Shown: positions 16,001 to 24,575, counted from the first letter of the stretch. The stretch: 55,611 nucleotides of DNA from Pirellulaceae bacterium (GCA_023382975.1 JAHDXO010000046.1:1-55611); one strand, 5' to 3'. Translations and numbers: made by a program. The notes: generated by a model from the letters alone, not told the origin.

Positions 16001-18274
16001 ATGTGCCGTCGGATTTGTCGCCTTGCCACAGGACTGGCCATGGTTCTCGCCGCATCGGTTGCCGCGCACGCTCAGCAGGAGCCGCAGATCGGCTACGTCT
16101 ATCCGGCCGGCGGCCAGCAAGGCCAAACCATCGAGGTCACGATCGGCGGCCAGAACTTGCGCGAGACCGGCGGCGTGCTGGTTTCCGGCGGCGGGGTCCA
16201 GGCGGAGGTCGTCTCGACCTTCAAGCCGCTCACGCCCCAGCAGGCGAACCAACTGCGGCAGAAACTGCAAGAGGCGCAGAAGCGTTTCCGCGAAGCGCAA
16301 CGCAGCAAGTCCGGCCGCAAATTCGCCGCTCGGCCCACGTTCGAACAGTTCGCCCAGGAACTCGGCATCTCGCCCGGCGATGTGCAAGCGCTGGCCGAGC
16401 TGCGCCGCAAGATGACCGATCCAAAGCGTCAGCCGAACCCGCAGATCGAAGAGACGGTCACCCTGAAGCTCACGTTGGATGCCGACACGGAACCCGGCCC
16501 ACGCGATTTGCGGTTGACCACGGCGTCGGGTTTGACCAATCCGCTGAAGTTTCACGTCGGACGTCTGCCGGAATACCACGAGCACGAACCGAACGACCGC
16601 ACGGCTGACCGAGGCGCCTTCGAGATGCTGCCGGTGATGATCAACGGCCAGATCCTGCCCGGCGACGTGGACCGTTTTGCCTTTGCGGCCCGGCAAGGAC
16701 AGCGGCTGGTCGCGTCGGTCGGCGCGCGGCAACTGATCCCGTACCTGGCCGACGCCGTGCCGGGCTGGTTCCAGGCCACGCTGGCCGTCTACGACAGTCG
16801 CGGTAACGAACTCTCGTTTGCCGACGACTTTCGCTTCCTGCCCGACCCGCTTCTGTACTTCGAAGTCCCTGAGGACGGGACGTACGAACTGGAAATTCGG
16901 GACGCCGTGTACCGCGGACGCGAGGACTTCGTCTATCGCATCACGCTCGGCGAACTCCCGCTGGTGACCAGTATCTTCCCGCTGGGCGGGCGGCAAGGCG
17001 AATCGACGGCGGTCGAATCGACCGGCTGGAACTTGACGGCCGACCGGCTGGTCCTGCCGCCCGGCGACCTGCAGCCGGGCATCCACTTCCTCCGCCTGAA
17101 CGATCCCGAGTGCGTCGGCAACCCGATCCCGTTCGGCGTGGGGACGCTGCCGGAAGTCTTCGAATCGGAGCCCAACGAAACAGCGCAGGCAGCTCAAACG
17201 GTCGCGTTGGGCCAAACGATCAACGGCCGAATTGACCGTCCTGGCGACTGGGACGTCTTTCGGTTCGAAGCTCGCGGCGGCGACCCGATCGTTGCGGAGG
17301 TGATCGCGCGCCGTTTGTACTCGCCGCTCGATTCCGTGATCGAACTGACCGACGGCGAGGGGCACCGGATCGCCGTGAACGACGATTTCGACGACAAGGG
17401 CGCGGGACTGCTGGCTCACCAGGCGGATTCCCGCTTGGAAGTCGTCGTTCCATCGTCGGGCGTTTACTTTCTGCGTCTGGGCGATGTGCAGAACCGCGGA
17501 GGCAGCGAGTATGCCTATCGCTTGCGCATCTCGGCGCCGCAGCCCGATTTCGAGTTGCGCGTGGTGCCCTCCGCCATCAGCGCCGCTGCCGGATCGACCA
17601 TCCCCGTCATGGTGTACGCCCTGCGCCGGGACGGATTCGCGGGCGAGATCCAATTGGCGCTGAGCGAGGCGCCGACCGGGTTCCGCTTGAGCGGCGGTCG
17701 AATTCCCGGCGGCCAGGACCATGTGCGGCTGACGTTGACTGTCCCGCCCGACCGACCGGATGAACCCGCTCGCGTGTCCGTGGTGGGACATGCGGAGATC
17801 GACGGGCGCCAAGTGACGCGAACAGCGATTCCGGCCGACGACAAGATGCAGGCGTTCGCCTATCGACATCTGGTCCCCGCGCAAGATCTGCTGGTCGCGG
17901 TCACGTCGGCCGGACCGGCGCGCGGCGCGATGCGGTTGATCGACGATCAGGTGATCAAGCTGCCCGTCGGCGGAAGCGGGCAAGTGCGTTTCTTCGCGCC
18001 CGCCGCCCAGTTCTACAATCAGATCCAGTTCGAGTTGGACGAAGCGCCCGAAGGAATCGCCATCGGGGAAGTCTCTCGGGGAAGGCAGGGCATTTCGATT
18101 CAATTGACCGCCGATGAGAATCTCGTTCAACCCGGTTTGAAGGGCAACTTGATTGTCGAAGCATTCACGGAACGGACGTTCAGCAACAACCGGCGGCGCG
18201 TTCACATCGCTTTTCTTCCTGCGATCAAGTTTGAGACCGTGCCAATTCGACCAACCGGATCGGACGCTGACTGA
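16001..18274 (+). CDS. Secreted protein with PPC (pre-peptidase C-terminal-like) domains
   Basis: A 757-residue protein. The start at 16001 has GGAG 8 bases upstream and a signal peptide (LATGLAMVLAASVAAHAQQ). An N-terminal IPT/TIG-like beta domain (QIGYVYPAGGQQGQTIEVTI) is interrupted by a charged helical insert at about 75-145. Then come two PPC-type modules, each opening with a Glu-Pro-Asn motif: EHEPNDRTADRGAFEMLPV and FESEPNETAQAAQTV, each followed by D-x-D-x-F/Y lines (DVDRFAFAARQGQRL, DWDVFRFEARGGD). A final beta region follows from about 520. PPC modules are binding or spacer domains in secreted hydrolases. No catalytic domain is evident, so it may be a binding partner for the DUF1549/DUF1501 proteins in this operon. 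Its last 50 bases overlap the convergent methyltransferase gene. Confidence 0.85.
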   Translation: MCRRICRLATGLAMVLAASVAAHAQQEPQIGYVYPAGGQQGQTIEVTIGGQNLRETGGVLVSGGGVQAEVVSTFKPLTPQQANQLRQKLQEAQKRFREAQRSKSGRKFAARPTFEQFAQELGISPGDVQALAELRRKMTDPKRQPNPQIEETVTLKLTLDADTEPGPRDLRLTTASGLTNPLKFHVGRLPEYHEHEPNDRTADRGAFEMLPVMINGQILPGDVDRFAFAARQGQRLVASVGARQLIPYLADAVPGWFQATLAVYDSRGNELSFADDFRFLPDPLLYFEVPEDGTYELEIRDAVYRGREDFVYRITLGELPLVTSIFPLGGRQGESTAVESTGWNLTADRLVLPPGDLQPGIHFLRLNDPECVGNPIPFGVGTLPEVFESEPNETAQAAQTVALGQTINGRIDRPGDWDVFRFEARGGDPIVAEVIARRLYSPLDSVIELTDGEGHRIAVNDDFDDKGAGLLAHQADSRLEVVVPSSGVYFLRLGDVQNRGGSEYAYRLRISAPQPDFELRVVPSAISAAAGSTIPVMVYALRRDGFAGEIQLALSEAPTGFRLSGGRIPGGQDHVRLTLTVPPDRPDEPARVSVVGHAEIDGRQVTRTAIPADDKMQAFAYRHLVPAQDLLVAVTSAGPARGAMRLIDDQVIKLPVGGSGQVRFFAPAAQFYNQIQFELDEAPEGIAIGEVSRGRQGISIQLTADENLVQPGLKGNLIVEAFTERTFSNNRRRVHIAFLPAIKFETVPIRPTGSDAD

Positions 18275-18896
18275 GCGGCGTCCTGCGTTGCGTCTCCGTC
18301 GCGTGCCAGCCTTGCGCGAGCAGCCAAGTCAGCAGATCGTTGGTCAACGCGCGCGTCGGATCACCCAACAGCACCTTGCCATCCGACTCGAGATGCGTCT
18401 GCCAGAATGCGTCCAGGTAGGGCAGGTCGTGACGGTCGTACAGAATATCCGAGCCGACGATCAAATCGAACTTTCTTTCCAACCGATCCCGCCGCCAGTC
18501 CAATCGAATCACCTCGACTCGCTCGCGAAACGGCCAACTGTTCAGTCGCGCGAATTGCAGCGCCGGCGGCGCGTAGTCGGCCATGACGACCGTGGCACCG
18601 CACGCGGCCGCCACGGTGCCGGTCAATCCCAATCCGCAGCCGAGATCGAGGACGTGCTTTCCCTGAAGAGCTCGCGAAATCAACTCCTCGGCGACCCCGA
18701 ACGACGTGTCCCACGTTTCGGCCCAGTAGGGCTGCCATTCCAACTGTTCGTGCGAAGCGAGCAGCACCTCGTCGGTCAGCAGCGATTCGGGATCCGCCAC
18801 CCGGTAGAAATCCAATGTCAAATTTCCCACGCGGACTGGATAGCAGGCCACATCAAAGTCGCGTCGGATCTCGTTCAGCAATTCGTCCATCCGCAA
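18225..18896 (-). CDS. Class I SAM-dependent methyltransferase (family 16-like)
   Basis: A 223-residue cytoplasmic protein. Motif I is VLDLGCGLGLTGTVAAACG, the acidic ribose-binding loop is VVMADYAP, and motif IV is FDLIVGSDILYD, close to family 16 protein-lysine methyltransferases. A tryptophan-rich segment (QPYWAETWDTS) before motif I fits that group. Two starts are possible: a TTG at 18896, which has AGGAG exactly 7 bases upstream, and an ATG at 18890, for which the spacing is 13. By spacing the TTG is favoured. The target, protein or small molecule, is unknown. The 3' end overlaps the convergent PPC gene by 50 bases, so the transcripts are complementary there. Confidence 0.85.
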   Translation of the reverse strand: MRMDELLNEIRRDFDVACYPVRVGNLTLDFYRVADPESLLTDEVLLASHEQLEWQPYWAETWDTSFGVAEELISRALQGKHVLDLGCGLGLTGTVAAACGATVVMADYAPPALQFARLNSWPFRERVEVIRLDWRRDRLERKFDLIVGSDILYDRHDLPYLDAFWQTHLESDGKVLLGDPTRALTNDLLTWLLAQGWHATETQRRTPLSQRPIRLVELARSQT

Positions 18897-19112
18897 AACG
18901 CCGCTCCTTTTTTTTCTTGCCGAAACCGAGCGATTTCGGACTTTGCATCCCCAAACCTCCGAATTCTCGCGAATTCGTCAACGGTGGACGCACAAGTTTC
19001 GTCGGTCGGAAGCTCGTCGGCAAGAACGGATGTTGGGGATGCGGCTTGGCAGATGCTCGTCGTGCGGAACGATGGCGAACGGCGATTCGACAGGCAAGCG
19101 GTTCTCCGTTTC

Positions 19113-20288
19113 TCACGGCGCGGGCAGGCGATCGATCAGGATTCTGAACTGGGTTTTCTCGCTCGTAGGCTTGCCGGCGCGGACGTCTTCTTCGCGGAAG
19201 GTGGCCATCAGGATCTCGCCAGCGGGGGTGCGTTGGTGGTCGTAGACGATTGCGATCGTGCCGTCGGCAGTTTGTACGCCGTCGGGGTAGGTGACGTCTT
19301 CGCGCTCGTCGAGCATCAGGCCGCCGCTCCAAGTCGCGCCGTCGTCGTCGGAAACGAAGGCCGTTAATTGTTCTCGGCGGGTGCGCTGGTCGAGTGGACC
19401 GTGCTTGACCAACAGCAACGCGCCCGACTGCAAACGGCGCAGGAAGAAGCGCGAGGTCGGGTGAGGCAGCGGGATGCGCTGCACCGGAGTCCAGGTTCGG
19501 CCGCCGTCCTGCGAGACGGTCTCGGCGAGTCCCTGCACGCGGACCAGCATCCACAGCGATCCGTCCCGCCGCTCGACGAGCATCGGTTCGTCGGGACCGC
19601 GGGTGGCCGGGTCGGGGACGTTGGCGGTCCCGCGCAGACTGAACGTCTTGCCCTGGTCGGTCGAGGCGTGAACGCGGATGCTGTCGTCCGCCTTCCAAAC
19701 CGACGCGGGCAGCAGCCAGTCGCCATTGGTCAGCACGGTGGGCTTGTTCAGCAGCACGCCGTCGCCGATTCGCCGCGGCGCGGACCACTCGGGCTCGGCA
19801 GCGTCCGGCTCGTCCGTGACCGTCGCCCACACGCCGTAACGCCCGTCCTGCAATCCGAAGCTCTGGTTCCAGAACATCCACAGACGTCCCCGGGGATCGA
19901 TCCACAGGCAGGCACTCATCGCGCGCGTGCCGGCGCGGGGCAGGATCATCAGCTTCGCGTCCGTCCACCTCTGGCCGCCATCGTCGCTCCATTTGACGAT
20001 CTGGTAGGTGCGCGTGCTTTCGACATCGCGGCCATACGACACCCAGAGCCGGCCCCGGGCGGTGCGTTCGATGCCCGGCACGCCCTGGCGTTTCGTGGGC
20101 GGGACGTGCTGCTTCCACGGCGACACGATCGCATGGGCCGGTAGCAAGGCGACATCGGCGGGCGACGGCTCTCCGGCCGAGACCATTCCGGTCAACACCG
20201 CCAAGGCGAGCGGCAGCAGACCCCGCACGACAGAGTCGGAAACGGTCCCGATGTTTCTCGATGGGTTGAACTTCAGCACTTCGAACAT
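19113..20288 (-). CDS. Secreted sialidase-family (BNR/Asp-box) beta-propeller protein
   Basis: A 391-residue protein with a signal peptide (VVRGLLPLALAVLTGMVSA). Asp boxes are visible in order: SDDGGQRW, STDQGKTF, SQDGGRTW and SDDDGATW, spaced as in six-bladed sialidase propellers. Conserved propeller text includes GIERTARGRLWVSYGRD near the start, PRGRLWMFWNQSFG and DVTYPDGVQTADGTIAIVYD near the end. The arginine triad of true sialidases cannot be confirmed by eye, so exo-sialidase activity is unproven. Planctomycete members of this family often act on other sugars or have no known substrate. No neighbour supports sialic acid use. The region upstream leads into a decayed insertion sequence. 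Confidence 0.8.
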   Translation of the reverse strand: MFEVLKFNPSRNIGTVSDSVVRGLLPLALAVLTGMVSAGEPSPADVALLPAHAIVSPWKQHVPPTKRQGVPGIERTARGRLWVSYGRDVESTRTYQIVKWSDDGGQRWTDAKLMILPRAGTRAMSACLWIDPRGRLWMFWNQSFGLQDGRYGVWATVTDEPDAAEPEWSAPRRIGDGVLLNKPTVLTNGDWLLPASVWKADDSIRVHASTDQGKTFSLRGTANVPDPATRGPDEPMLVERRDGSLWMLVRVQGLAETVSQDGGRTWTPVQRIPLPHPTSRFFLRRLQSGALLLVKHGPLDQRTRREQLTAFVSDDDGATWSGGLMLDEREDVTYPDGVQTADGTIAIVYDHQRTPAGEILMATFREEDVRAGKPTSEKTQFRILIDRLPAP

Positions 20289-20538
20289 AGCGTTAGCTTT
20301 CCTGGCGATTCACAAAGTGAACGTGTTGGGGGAGCGACGAAAAGAACGAGGGGTACTCAGGGCCTCACCACCGACCTCGTGTCGAATGGCGTGGACTTCA
20401 GGTCATCGGCAGCCTCGATTCGCGGTATTCCGATGCACAACCGCCGAAAGTTGCGACATCGTTCGCCCAGAAGGGCAACAGGGCCAGTCCCTGTGGTTGT
20501 CCAACTGATGACACCTCAGTCAGAAAGGAAGCTGGCCC

Positions 20539-21367
20539 ATGTCTCGCAAGAAGCAATCCCAACGGCGTGCGAATCGTAGACGAGCAAACCAAACGAAGAG
20601 ACGCAACATCAAACGCAACAAAGAGCATCTGGCCGACGCCTTACGTTGGCTGCTGCCCGATGAATCGATCTTCGCAAAAATCAAGCCGCATGGCAACACC
20701 AAGCGGCTGCCGAGATGTTTGGTCTTTCTCGCGCTCCTGTGGGCCTTGTCGGAATCGCGGAACCTGACGGACGCATACGTGGATGTCGTGCTCTGCCACC
20801 GGAGCATGTTCGGTTCCGTGATTCCGGGCACCTATCAGGGCTTCCTGGGGGCCTTGGCGCGTTGGACGGATACAATGACCAACGCTTGCTGGCGGAACTG
20901 AACTGGTCGATCATGGCGATGGCCGTGGCCGAGTTGTTCGCCTTGAAAGAGCAGTTGGCCAAGCAGTCTGGGAAGTCGCGGGCCAAGAAGCAGGTCGCCG
21001 ATCCCGCCAAGCGAAGTCTGGCCCATGCGGTGCGTGCTCTCCGTGGCTGTATGCATGACCGCGAAGGAATCCCGGAGCCGGGCCAGGAGCTTTCCGCCTT
21101 GCTGGCGAACGCGGTCACGGACAGCTACGTTCGAACACGCGCCAAGGCTGCGCGTTACCGGCCGTCCAAACCCGACAAGAAGCCAACCGGAGCACCGAAA
21201 GTGCGAAAGATGACGGCCCAGGAGAAGAGGCAGGCTAAGCATCGTTCGAGAAACAACTGTCGCCTCGTCAATGTAGCCATCACACTCCGTGGGATGATCA
21301 GCAATAAACACTGGACAGTTATTTCTCGAACGATGCTAAGGAGATCGAGCGGAAATTGGCCGCGTAA
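20539..21367 (+). pseudogene. IS4-family transposase remnant: central DDE core deleted, 3' end interrupted by a MITE
   Basis: The N-terminal part (20539 to about 20872) begins after AAAGGAAG and is very basic (KKQSQRRANRRRANQTKRRN), followed by LPDESIFAKIKPHGNTKRLP and FLALLWALSESRNLTDAY. At about 20872 the reading switches frame directly to the C-terminal helix, NDQRLLAELNWSIMAMAVAE then LFALKEQLAKQSG. The whole catalytic DDE region that should lie between is missing. The tail reads TAQEKRQAK up to 21239, where a 96-bp element is inserted. Removing the element and one copy of its 5-base duplication restores KRQAKEIERKLAA and a stop at 21365-21367. The protein cannot be active. Confidence 0.8.
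21240..21335. mobile_element. MITE-like element inserted in the IS4 transposase gene
   Basis: 96 bases bounded by inverted repeats: CATCGTTCGAGAAA at 21240 and its exact complement ending at 21335. The match extends to 21 of 22 bases. It is flanked by a perfect 5-base direct duplication CTAAG (21235-21239 and 21336-21340). There is no coding capacity. It must have been moved by a transposase encoded elsewhere that makes 5-base duplications. Confidence 0.85.
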
Positions 21368-21645
21368 AATCCTTCACGGCGTTGCCTTTCGGGGCGAACA
21401 ATGGTGCAACTTTCGGCGGTTGTGCTTCGGAATATCGCTCATCTCGGCAGCTTGGTATGCCAGCAGTTCCGAAGTTCAGCGTGGTCGCCGGGCGTCTAAC
21501 AGGGTAAAACAGATACCATTTGGCGGGATCTCCGGGATCGGCGAACCGGAACGGCAACACGCCCAAGACCGCGAAGTCCAATTCTTGGCGAATTGCGAAC
21601 AGAATCGCTGCAATAATTCTTCCACGGCCGCGTTGATATGCGTAG

Positions 21646-22179
21646 ATGAACACAACTGCTGGCCGCCGTCATGATTCGGACCGTGAGCGGATAACCGGCT
21701 GGTATCACCAGCACGGTCCCGCCGTTCGCGGCTATGTGCTGGCGTTGGTGCATCGTAGCGACGTGGCGGACGACGTGCTCCAGGAGACGTTCCGCAAGGC
21801 GTGGGAAGCGCGGGACCGCTATCAGGAAACCGGACTCGCACGGGCCTATCTGCTGCGGATCGCCGATCGTCTGGTGTGCGACCGGGCACGGCGAAGCGGA
21901 CGCGAAACGACATTGGACGGCACCGCTTTGGAACTCTGCGAGAGCGGACCGGATTCCGATCCGACGCTGGCGATGCAGCAATCCGAGCAGCGGCGGCGGC
22001 TGAACGACGCGCTGAAGGAATTGTCGCCGCTGCAACAACGCGTGCTGTTGTTGCGTTATTACGGGGAGATGAGCTTTGCAGACATCGCGGACACCGTCGG
22101 CTGTCCGCTGAGCACGGCGTTGAGCCATGCCCGGCGGGGGCTGAGTGCGCTGCGAAAACGTCTGGTGGAGGTGGTTTGA
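21646..22179 (+). CDS. RNA polymerase ECF sigma factor
   Basis: A 177-residue sigma-70-family protein with region 2 (VRGYVLALVHRSDVADDVLQ, then ETFRKAWEARDRYQE) and region 4 (LKELSPLQQRVLLLRYYGEM, FADIADTVGCPLSTALSHAR). No extra domains are present. The stop TGA shares its A with the ATG of the next gene (22179), so the two are translationally coupled. By context it probably directs transcription of its own operon, which encodes a one-helix membrane partner and two secreted Pro/Gly-rich proteins, and so may respond to an envelope signal. No recognisable cognate promoter was found. The bases upstream include the right end of the IS remnant, so the native promoter may have been altered. Confidence 0.9.
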   Translation: MNTTAGRRHDSDRERITGWYHQHGPAVRGYVLALVHRSDVADDVLQETFRKAWEARDRYQETGLARAYLLRIADRLVCDRARRSGRETTLDGTALELCESGPDSDPTLAMQQSEQRRRLNDALKELSPLQQRVLLLRYYGEMSFADIADTVGCPLSTALSHARRGLSALRKRLVEVV

Positions 22180-22733
22180 TGCAATCCGATTGGCAACAGC
22201 AGCTTCGGCAGATCGAAACGGCGACAACGCCCGAGTTGTCGTCGGATGCGAAAATGGACGCGGAAACGGTCGAGTTGCGCGAGGGCTGGACCGCCCTGGT
22301 CCGGTTGTTGGACGAGGCCGACCAGAGCTCGCCCATTCCCGAGCTGACGCTGCCGCGGCCCGCGAACCGTTTCCGCCGGGCGTTGACGTTGGCGGCTTTG
22401 GCCGCGGCGGTTCTGGTCGCCGCGACGGTGGCTTGGCGCCTCGTCGGACGCTTCGATGCTCCGGGCACTGATGTGGTGGTCGAGATCCCCGGAGAATCGG
22501 TCCCGCAACGGTCGCCTACGGAACACGACGGCAGCCCCACGGAACCAAACGCTGGCGTCGGTTCGAATGTGCTGGTGGCCGACGACAGTTGGGATGACGG
22601 ACTGGACGAACGGCTCGACGACCTGACGCAACAGATCGCCGGCATCCAGGGCAACGGCCTCTTGCTGGACTCGCCGTTCCAATCGCTGGACGAACGGATC
22701 GGCGAACTGCGGGACAAGATGGACGATCTGTGA
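22179..22733 (+). CDS. Single-pass membrane protein, putative anti-sigma partner
   Basis: A 184-residue protein overlapping the sigma gene by one base (TGATG). The cytoplasmic N-terminal half is helical and acidic (TPELSSDAKMDAETVELREG). A membrane helix lies at about residues 69-90 (ALTLAALAAAVLVAATVAWR). The exported C-terminal part is low in complexity and then helical (DERLDDLTQQIAGIQG, LDERIGELRDKMDDL). The layout matches anti-sigma factors that hold an ECF sigma at the membrane, but the zinc-binding HxxxCxxC motif is absent. Function is inferred only from position and topology. Confidence 0.75.
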   Translation: MQSDWQQQLRQIETATTPELSSDAKMDAETVELREGWTALVRLLDEADQSSPIPELTLPRPANRFRRALTLAALAAAVLVAATVAWRLVGRFDAPGTDVVVEIPGESVPQRSPTEHDGSPTEPNAGVGSNVLVADDSWDDGLDERLDDLTQQIAGIQGNGLLLDSPFQSLDERIGELRDKMDDL

Positions 22734-22789
22734 GGCGAATCGTGGGCAGTGGGACAACTTAGATTCCTTGGACGAAGGAGGCAGAAATC

Positions 22790-23449
22790 ATGACGAATCG
22801 AGGCACGGTATTGGCATGCGCGATGGTCGCACTGACCGCATGCTTGACGGGCTGGCGAACCGCCGACGCTCAGGACGATCCGCGTCCGGCAGACCGGCCG
22901 AAGATCGAGCGGGACGGCGAGCCGAAGGACTTGCGGTTTCCTTTTGACGGTCCGCCGCCGAAGGAAGGCCCGCGGAAGCCGATGGTGCCCTTCCGGCCCG
23001 GCGAACCGGGATTCGACGATCCGTTGGGTGCGCGACCGCCGCGCGGCGGCAACATGCCGGGACCGCCGGACGGTCCGCCCGGAGCATCTCGCGGGCCGAT
23101 CTTCCTGCCGGGCGCTCCGACTGGACCTCCGGGGATGCCGGCGTACGATCCGCCGATGCACAAGTTGGACATGGAAGAGTTCGAACTGTCTCGGAAGACG
23201 ACCGAGCTGACGATGCGTTACCGGAACGCGCCGGCCGAGGAGCGCGAGCAGGTGAAGAAGGAACTGACCGAATCGGTGAATCGCCATTTCGACGTGCGGC
23301 AAGAACGGCGCGAGCTGCAATTGAAGCGGCTGGAAGAGGAACTGCAGCGGCTTCGCGAATCGATTCAGGCGCGTAACGAGGCGCGCGAGCAGATAGTGAA
23401 TCGCCGAATCGCCGAACTGTTGGGCGACAAGGACGATTTGAGTTTCTGA
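22790..23449 (+). CDS. Secreted proline/glycine-rich protein with C-terminal coiled coil
   Basis: A 219-residue protein with a strong GGAGG site 8-9 bases before its ATG and a signal peptide (VLACAMVALTACLTGWRTADA). Residues about 30-120 are rich in Pro, Gly and Arg (FDGPPPKEGPRKP, NMPGPPDGPPGASRGP) and probably disordered. Residues about 125-215 are a long charged amphipathic helix (QERRELQLKRLEEELQRLRE), likely a coiled coil. A cysteine in the signal region (TACLTG) might be a lipobox, which would make it a lipoprotein. Third gene of the sigma-factor operon. It may be a structural or sensory surface protein paired with the repeat protein that follows. Confidence 0.75.
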   Translation: MTNRGTVLACAMVALTACLTGWRTADAQDDPRPADRPKIERDGEPKDLRFPFDGPPPKEGPRKPMVPFRPGEPGFDDPLGARPPRGGNMPGPPDGPPGASRGPIFLPGAPTGPPGMPAYDPPMHKLDMEEFELSRKTTELTMRYRNAPAEEREQVKKELTESVNRHFDVRQERRELQLKRLEEELQRLRESIQARNEAREQIVNRRIAELLGDKDDLSF

Positions 23450-23495
23450 GTTTGAGTTTCGTTGTTTTTGGTCCCAGGTACGAAGGAGAGCGATT

Positions 23496-24575
23496 GTGAG
23501 ACGACATTTTTCCAACATGCTCGTGACGGCAGGCCTGCTGACGGCCCTGCTGTCCAGCGGACTGTTCGCGGGCGACGAACCGCCCAAGCCGAAAGATCCG
23601 CCTCGTGGCGAGGCGCCCAAGCTGCATTTGCACCAGCCGGTGCGTCAACAGCAGGGCGCCCCGCTGGAAGAACGACTGCAAATCTTGGAGCGGAAGCTGG
23701 ATCTACTGCTGCGAGAAGTCCACCAATTGCGTCGCGAAGCGCATGGCCGCCCCGGAGCCCCGGCGAAGCCCGCGGCCCAAGGTCGTAAGCCAAGACCGCC
23801 CCACGCCAAGCCGCCCCGAGCCAAACCGCCTGTCGAAGGCATCCACGGCCCAGGCGGTCCTGGCAAGCCGCCGGTCGAAGGTCGTCGCGGTCCCGGCGGT
23901 CCTGGTAAGCCGCCCGTCGAAGGCTTCCACGGCCCCGGCGGTCCTGGTAAGCCGCCAGTCGAAGGCTTCCGCGGCCCCTTCGCTCCCGGCAAGCCACCCG
24001 TCGAAGGCATTCACGGTCCCTTCGCTCCTGGCAAGCCGCCAGTCGAAGGCTTCCACGGCCCCGGCGGTCCTGGTAAGCCGCCCGTCGAAGGCTTCCACGG
24101 TCCCTTCGCTCCCGGCAAGCCGCCGATCGAAGGTTTCCACGGTCCCTTCGGCCCAGGCAAGCCGCCCGTCGAAGGCTTCCACGGTCCCTTTGCTCCTGGC
24201 AAGCCATCCGTCGAAGGTCGTCGCGGTCCCGGTGCTCCCGGCAAACCGCCAGTCGGAGGTTTCCACGGCCCCTTTGCTCCGGGAAAGCCGCCCGTCGAAG
24301 GCTTCCACGGTCCATTCGCTCCTGGCAAGCCGCCGGTCGAAGGCTTCCACGGTCCCTTCGCTCCTGGTAAGCCTCCCGTTGAAGGCTTCCACGGCCCCGG
24401 TGCTCCCGGCAAGCCGCCCGTCGAAGGTCGCCGCGGCCCCGGCGGTCCTGGCAAACCGCCGGTCGAAGGCTTCCACGGTCCCGGTGCTCCCGGCAAGCCG
24501 CCCATCGACGGTCGTCGCGGTCCTGGCGGGGCGCCTCCGTCCGCGGATCGTTCGTGGGACGAAGTTCCCCGGTAG
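23496..24575 (+). CDS. Secreted repeat protein with 17 copies of a 14-residue GKPPVEGFHGP motif
   Basis: A 359-residue protein starting at GTG 23496, 7 bases after AAGGAG. It has a signal peptide (MLVTAGLLTALLSSGLFAGD), a short coiled coil (LEERLQILERKLDLLLREV), a basic Pro/Ala linker, then 17 tandem units of the form GKPPVEG-F/I/R-H/R-GP-F/G-A/G-P. Units alternate between FHGPFAP, FHGPGGP and RRGPGGP types. Glycines are at positions 1, 7 and 10, so it is collagen-like in composition but not a true Gly-X-Y triplet. It ends with TAG. It is probably an elongated, flexible wall or matrix protein controlled by the ECF sigma factor. The same DNA leaves several other frames open, which are not genes. 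Confidence 0.8.
   Translation: MRRHFSNMLVTAGLLTALLSSGLFAGDEPPKPKDPPRGEAPKLHLHQPVRQQQGAPLEERLQILERKLDLLLREVHQLRREAHGRPGAPAKPAAQGRKPRPPHAKPPRAKPPVEGIHGPGGPGKPPVEGRRGPGGPGKPPVEGFHGPGGPGKPPVEGFRGPFAPGKPPVEGIHGPFAPGKPPVEGFHGPGGPGKPPVEGFHGPFAPGKPPIEGFHGPFGPGKPPVEGFHGPFAPGKPSVEGRRGPGAPGKPPVGGFHGPFAPGKPPVEGFHGPFAPGKPPVEGFHGPFAPGKPPVEGFHGPGAPGKPPVEGRRGPGGPGKPPVEGFHGPGAPGKPPIDGRRGPGGAPPSADRSWDEVPR
23820..24533 (+). repeat. 42-bp coding tandem repeat, 17 units
   Basis: Each unit has a GGCAAGCCGCC-GTCGAAGG core followed by a variable FHGPFAP-type segment. The length, 17 times 42 bases, matches the protein repeat exactly, so copy number can change by slippage without shifting the frame. Confidence 0.85.

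Larger units (their letters stand above)
20422..21438 (+). mobile_element. Decayed IS4-type insertion sequence with long terminal inverted repeats
   Basis: Inverted repeats of roughly 55 bases bound the element: left 20422-20478 and right 21381-21438. Both contain GCACAACCGCCGAAAGTTGC, with near-identical flanks (TATTCCGA before it, TTCGCCC after it). Inside is one transposase gene with an internal deletion, and a MITE-like insertion near its end. I see no clear target-site duplication, so the insertion is probably old. It separates the sialidase-type gene from the sigma-factor operon. Confidence 0.8.

Noticed and set aside
19113..20288. Confirmed exo-alpha-sialidase
   Set aside because: Asp boxes are clear, but the catalytic Arg triad and Tyr/Glu pair cannot be verified by eye and no sialic acid genes are nearby.
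21438..21653. Minus-strand frame (LDFAVLGVLPFRFADPG) between the IS remnant and the sigma gene
   Set aside because: It has protein-like words but runs into the IS end and has no start signal; at most a fragment, not called.
22179..22733. Classical zinc anti-sigma factor
   Set aside because: No HxxxCxxC motif; only topology and coupling support an anti-sigma role.
23820..24533. True collagen-like protein
   Set aside because: Glycines fall at positions 1, 7 and 10 of a 14-residue unit, not every third residue.
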